From Acinetobacter sp. SAAs474 (GTDB lineage Bacteria > Pseudomonadota > Gammaproteobacteria > Pseudomonadales > Moraxellaceae), in NCBI RefSeq assembly GCF_032823475.1, contig NZ_CP127915.1:2108001-2172000 (forward strand): a stretch of DNA of 64,000 bases, in the 5' to 3' direction. Shown here piece after piece: positions 60,727 through 64,000 of the stretch (its first letter is position 1; every line of letters begins with the position of its first letter). The position numbers and the translations under genes are program-made. The notes beneath the pieces were generated by a model that was not told the DNA's origin, did no database searches, and saw only the letters and a list, made by a program, of their open reading frames with translations.

Positions 60727-61428
60727 ATGTTTTATACTTTACCGAAAAAAATTCAATTAGAAGCAAGTCAAGCGAAATGGACTTTACAAAGCCATCAAAG
60801 CTTACTGGTTGTATTGGGCCTAGAGGCGTTAATGCTTTTACCTGAATGGGAAAAAAGTGAAATATATCAAAATATTACTAAAATTATTAGAAAAGCAAAA
60901 GCATTAGATATTCCATTCATTGAGCTAAAAGATCATCAGGATATGACTGCAATGATGCGCTTAGGTGAGCAATCTAATTTACGTCATCAATTTATCTTAG
61001 CTGGTTATATCACGCCACAGACTAAATATTTGCTTGATTATTTTGCAGCGATGACTTCTTCTATTGCTGTGGTTAATGATGCGATTTATGTGCAGCATTT
61101 GGCGCAACATGTGCAATGGATTTATACGATTAGTCATCAAAAGTATCATCATCTTAACTGCTATACATTAATGCGTCTTTGGTCTTTAAGTGCTCCCAAG
61201 CATTTAATTTTATCCCATAAAGGTATTGTATTGGCTATTGCAGAGCATTTGAATTTAGAACCTTTAGAAATTGATCCAAATATAAATTTACGTCTTTTAG
61301 GATTAGATTCTGTTGCAATGGTTAGTTTGGTTGGGCTCTGGCGTGCCAATGGTGCGGATATTGATTATGATAATTTTCAGCAACATTGTTCAGTAAACCA
61401 ATTATTACAGATTTTACTTTTGCAATAA
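60727..61428 (+). CDS. EntB-like protein: degenerate isochorismatase plus carrier domain
   Basis: The 233-residue protein aligns in layout with EntB/VibB: an isochorismatase-like N-terminus and a C-terminal aryl carrier domain. The carrier motif LGLDSVAMVSL gives S195 as the phosphopantetheine site. In the N-terminal domain the active-site Asp of the LLIIDMQ-type strand is Gly (LVVLGLEAL), and the Gly-Cys of the GxxxHxGC-type turn is replaced (LAGYITPQTKY). Hydrolase activity is probably lost. It may act as a stand-alone carrier. No siderophore genes are nearby. Confidence 0.7.
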   Translation: MFYTLPKKIQLEASQAKWTLQSHQSLLVVLGLEALMLLPEWEKSEIYQNITKIIRKAKALDIPFIELKDHQDMTAMMRLGEQSNLRHQFILAGYITPQTKYLLDYFAAMTSSIAVVNDAIYVQHLAQHVQWIYTISHQKYHHLNCYTLMRLWSLSAPKHLILSHKGIVLAIAEHLNLEPLEIDPNINLRLLGLDSVAMVSLVGLWRANGADIDYDNFQQHCSVNQLLQILLLQ

Positions 61429-61707
61429 TCCCAGATAAATCTATAATGGTGGTAGCGAAAATCTCCAATAATATCTTTATATTGGTCATGATTTGACAGC
61501 TTGATTAAATTGTTATCTTTGTTATTTAAGATAAATTTTTTCTGGACAATGAGTATTGCTACAAAGTCGCAATAAAAGCTGATATAGGAATATGATTTGA
61601 TCATCTCTTGATGATTGGAGAGAAGAAATCAATAATTTTCATTGATATTTATTGCTAAGGTTTTTATTATTGCCGCCTTGTTTTCGCGATCTGCTTGGAA
61701 GTGAACA

Positions 61708-62355
61708 TTGAGTAATTTTCTAATTGAACATCTGATTCATCGTGATGAAGACTTTATGGTTATTCATAAGCCAGCAGGATTATTAACCGTTCCAGGTAAA
61801 ACAGAAGATCTGCAAGATTGTGTATTGCATCGCTTATTTGCAATAGAACCTCGCACTTTACTTATTCATCGTCTAGACCGAGATACATCAGGAATTTTGG
61901 TTTTTGCATTATCTAAGTTCGGACAAAATCGAATTTCTCGTCAATTTCAAGAACGTCATACCGATAAAATCTATCAGGCAGTGGTGGTCGGACATTTACA
62001 TGAGCAACAAGGCACGATTGATGTTCCTGTTGTTTATGATGCAACGCGCCCACCTTTACATATGGTCGATCTAACATGGAATAAACCAGCTATTACTCAC
62101 TGGCAAGTACTCGAACGTTTCTATATACAAGATCAAGCAGTAACACGTGTAAAACTTATACCGGTTACAGGACGATCACATCAATTACGTGTGCATATGC
62201 AATATATTGGACATCCTATGGTGGGGGATACTTTATATGCATCTGTTTTACAGCAAAAATTAATGCCAAGATTATGTTTACATGCAGAAAAGCTGAGTTT
62301 TTATCATCCTAAAACGGAACAGGCCGTAGATTTTTATTGTCCTGTGCCATTTTAA
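61708..62355 (+). CDS. RluA-family 23S/tRNA pseudouridine synthase
   Basis: The 215-residue protein has the catalytic motif HRLDRDTSG (Asp57), preceded by HKPAGLLTVPG and followed by KIYQAVVVG and TGRSHQLRVHM. It makes pseudouridine in rRNA or tRNA. It is short and lacks an S4 domain, as in RluA and RluF-like proteins. The start is TTG at 61708 with GGAAG ahead. The exact target is not clear. Confidence 0.88.
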   Translation: MSNFLIEHLIHRDEDFMVIHKPAGLLTVPGKTEDLQDCVLHRLFAIEPRTLLIHRLDRDTSGILVFALSKFGQNRISRQFQERHTDKIYQAVVVGHLHEQQGTIDVPVVYDATRPPLHMVDLTWNKPAITHWQVLERFYIQDQAVTRVKLIPVTGRSHQLRVHMQYIGHPMVGDTLYASVLQQKLMPRLCLHAEKLSFYHPKTEQAVDFYCPVPF

Positions 62356-62383
62356 TAGAAAAAATGTCTCTAGATTGGAAAGT

Positions 62384-62406
62384 GCTCACTTTTTAGTGAG
62401 CTTTGT
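62384..62406 (+). terminator. terminator-like hairpin after the pseudouridine synthase
   Basis: A perfect 7-bp stem GCTCACT/AGTGAGC (62384-62390 with 62395-62401) is followed only by TTT and GTGT, so it is weaker than the others. Confidence 0.5.
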
Positions 62407-62506
62407 GTCAGAATATAAGCTTTAAAGAGGTAGATTTTTATTTAGATATCAAGTTATCTTTTTAATAAAAATTTAGCTCATAATTTTGAAATAAAGGTGG
62501 AAAAAA

Positions 62507-64000
62507 TTGCAGCAGTTTGCTATTGGTCAGCGTTGGTTATCAGATACTGAAACAGAACTTGGTTTGGGTGTTCTTATTGATGTAAATGAACGATCGGTCA
62601 GCATTTTATTTCCTAAAAGTGATGAAACTCGTGTTTATGCGCGTAGTAATGCGCCTTTATCTCGAATTATTTTTAATATTTCAGATGAATTACAAGATCA
62701 AGAAGGCCGGAAATGGATTGTTGAATCATTTGAAGATCGTCATGGCGTTATTCGTTATGATGTCATACGTACATGTGAAGATGGTACGCAAGAGCGTAAA
62801 TCTTTAAATGAGACACGTATTGGTGCCAGTATTCAGCTATCGAAACCATTGGATCGTTTATTGGCGAGTCAGATTGATTATAAAGAATGGTATGACTTAC
62901 GTATTGAAGCATTGCAAATGCAAGCCAATATGCAGACCAGTCCTTTACGTGGTTTAGTTGGTTCTCGTGTTGGTCTGATTCCTCATCAGTTGTATATTGC
63001 GCATGAAGTAGGTAAACGATTTGCGCCGCGTGTTTTATTGGCCGATGAAGTGGGATTAGGTAAAACCATTGAAGCGGGTCTTATTATTCATCAACAATTA
63101 AAAACAGGCCGTTCAGAACGTATCTTAATTTTAGTTCCAGATTCATTGCAATATCAATGGATGATTGAAATGCGTCGTCGTTTCAATTTGGAATTTTCTT
63201 TATTTGATTTAACACGTACAGCATCGATTAAAGAACATGATCCTGAACAAAACCCATTTTTAACAGAACAGCGGATTATTGCCTCAATTGATTTAATGAT
63301 TGATCATGATGATTTACGTGAACAAGCGTTAGATGCAGGTTTTGATCTTTTGGTGGTGGATGAAGCACATCATTTGATGTGGAGCGAAGAAGAAGGTGGC
63401 AATGACCGATATGATTTAATTGAGGAAATTGCACAACAAACCGCAGGTGTTCTGTTGTTGACAGCAACACCAGAACAGTTGGGTGTAGAAAGTCATTTTG
63501 CACGTTTACGTTTACTTGATCCACAGCGCTTTAGTTGTTTGGCTCAATTTCTAGAAGAAGAAGAGCAATATCAGCATACGGCTAAAATTGCTGAAGTATT
63601 AATGTCTGATTTGCCACTTGAAGAAACACATATTCAAGCATTAGAGCAGTTATTAGGACATCGTATCGAAGATATTCCTGAACAACGTTTTCATGCTATT
63701 CATGAATTATTAGATCGCCATGGTACTGGGCGTATTTTATTCCGTAATACGCGTGAAGCCATTCAAGGTTTTCCAGGTCGTGATTGTCAGCCAGCACCTT
63801 TAGTTGCCCCTGAGACTTGGCCAACTGCGGGTAAATTACGCGAACAAATGTGGCCAGAAGAAGCACAGTTAGATGGTGCATGGATGGAAAATGATCCACG
63901 AGTAATGTGGTTGATGGAACGTTTGCGCACAGATCTAAAACATAAAAAAGTATTATTAATTGCACGTAGTGGGCCTGTGGTTGAAGCTTTAGAAAATGTT
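62507..64000 (+). CDS. rapA: RNA polymerase-associated ATPase RapA (partial, 5' part)
   Basis: A TTG start at 62507 with an AAGGTGG ribosome site opens a frame that runs without stop to the window end (498 codons). It follows E. coli RapA: QQFAIGQRWLSDTETELGLG, LIPHQLYIAHEVGKRFAPRV, LLADEVGLGKTIEAG (Walker A), DLLVVDEAHHLMWSEE (DEAH box), LLLTATPEQLG and FRNTREAIQGFPGRD. It is a Swi2/Snf2 ATPase that recycles RNA polymerase. The frame continues beyond the window. Confidence 0.92.
   Translation, partial: MQQFAIGQRWLSDTETELGLGVLIDVNERSVSILFPKSDETRVYARSNAPLSRIIFNISDELQDQEGRKWIVESFEDRHGVIRYDVIRTCEDGTQERKSLNETRIGASIQLSKPLDRLLASQIDYKEWYDLRIEALQMQANMQTSPLRGLVGSRVGLIPHQLYIAHEVGKRFAPRVLLADEVGLGKTIEAGLIIHQQLKTGRSERILILVPDSLQYQWMIEMRRRFNLEFSLFDLTRTASIKEHDPEQNPFLTEQRIIASIDLMIDHDDLREQALDAGFDLLVVDEAHHLMWSEEEGGNDRYDLIEEIAQQTAGVLLLTATPEQLGVESHFARLRLLDPQRFSCLAQFLEEEEQYQHTAKIAEVLMSDLPLEETHIQALEQLLGHRIEDIPEQRFHAIHELLDRHGTGRILFRNTREAIQGFPGRDCQPAPLVAPETWPTAGKLREQMWPEEAQLDGAWMENDPRVMWLMERLRTDLKHKKVLLIARSGPVVEALENV

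Noticed and set aside
61377..61604. 75-codon minus-strand frame in the gap before the pseudouridine synthase gene
   Set aside because: Composition is AT-driven (Ile, Asn, Lys, Tyr) and no ribosome site or family feature is visible; it also runs into the EntB-like gene.

Overview
The window looks like Acinetobacter chromosome. It is AT-rich, and the single-copy genes have Acinetobacter-like sequences and order (thiE-hemL, a rapA/hepA start, a ygiF-type CYTH/CHAD protein, aldB, an SMR pump with its TetR regulator). I assigned the genus by recognition, without any database search.

Positions 1 to about 28,000 are the late half of a siphovirus-type prophage, almost all on the plus strand. The order is two small membrane proteins, a small convergent gene pair, a PD-(D/E)XK-like nuclease, a metallopeptidase, the small and large terminase, portal, minor head protein, a 48-residue Cys-rich protein, protease/scaffold, head decoration, major capsid, connectors, tail completion, tail tube, two tail chaperones, tape measure, and the lambda M/L/K/J equivalents (DUF2460, DUF2163, NlpC/P60, host-specificity protein), then holin and endolysin. 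Two accessory blocks interrupt this order. Three small envelope-type moron genes (13,377-14,565) sit between the chaperones and the tape measure. A tailspike plus a convergent OafA-type acyltransferase (19,010-23,688) sits between the L and K equivalents. A hairpin followed by a T-run lies just before many of the phage genes. The prophage probably ends near 27.9-28.0 kb, next to a fragment that resembles the C-terminus of a YceI protein.

Positions 28.1-35.7 kb are a sparse AT-rich stretch. It holds small or decayed genes, a strong candidate sRNA (consensus promoter at 30,331-30,359, terminator at 30,454-30,481), a MEKHLA-domain protein, a 3-hydroxyacyl-CoA dehydrogenase, aldB and a broken transposase.

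Positions 35.7-52.5 kb are a contact-dependent inhibition (CDI) locus: cdiB, a decayed gene that may be a cdiC acyltransferase, and a 2,911-residue cdiA ending in a TNT-type NAD glycohydrolase domain, with its immunity gene. Downstream are three orphan cdiA-CT/cdiI modules. Each carries a copy of the pre-toxin DNA ending in VENN, and none has a credible start codon. They are interrupted by an inverted kptA (RNA 2'-phosphotransferase) and a transposase remnant. The array looks like a store of alternative toxin/immunity pairs usable by recombination.

Positions 52.6-64 kb are ordinary chromosome: SMR pump and TetR with a visible palindromic operator, a CYTH/CHAD triphosphatase, an ABC-F ATPase, thiE, hemL, a GlcG-like protein, an EntB-like protein with a degenerate isochorismatase domain and an intact carrier domain, an RluA-family pseudouridine synthase, and the first 498 codons of rapA.
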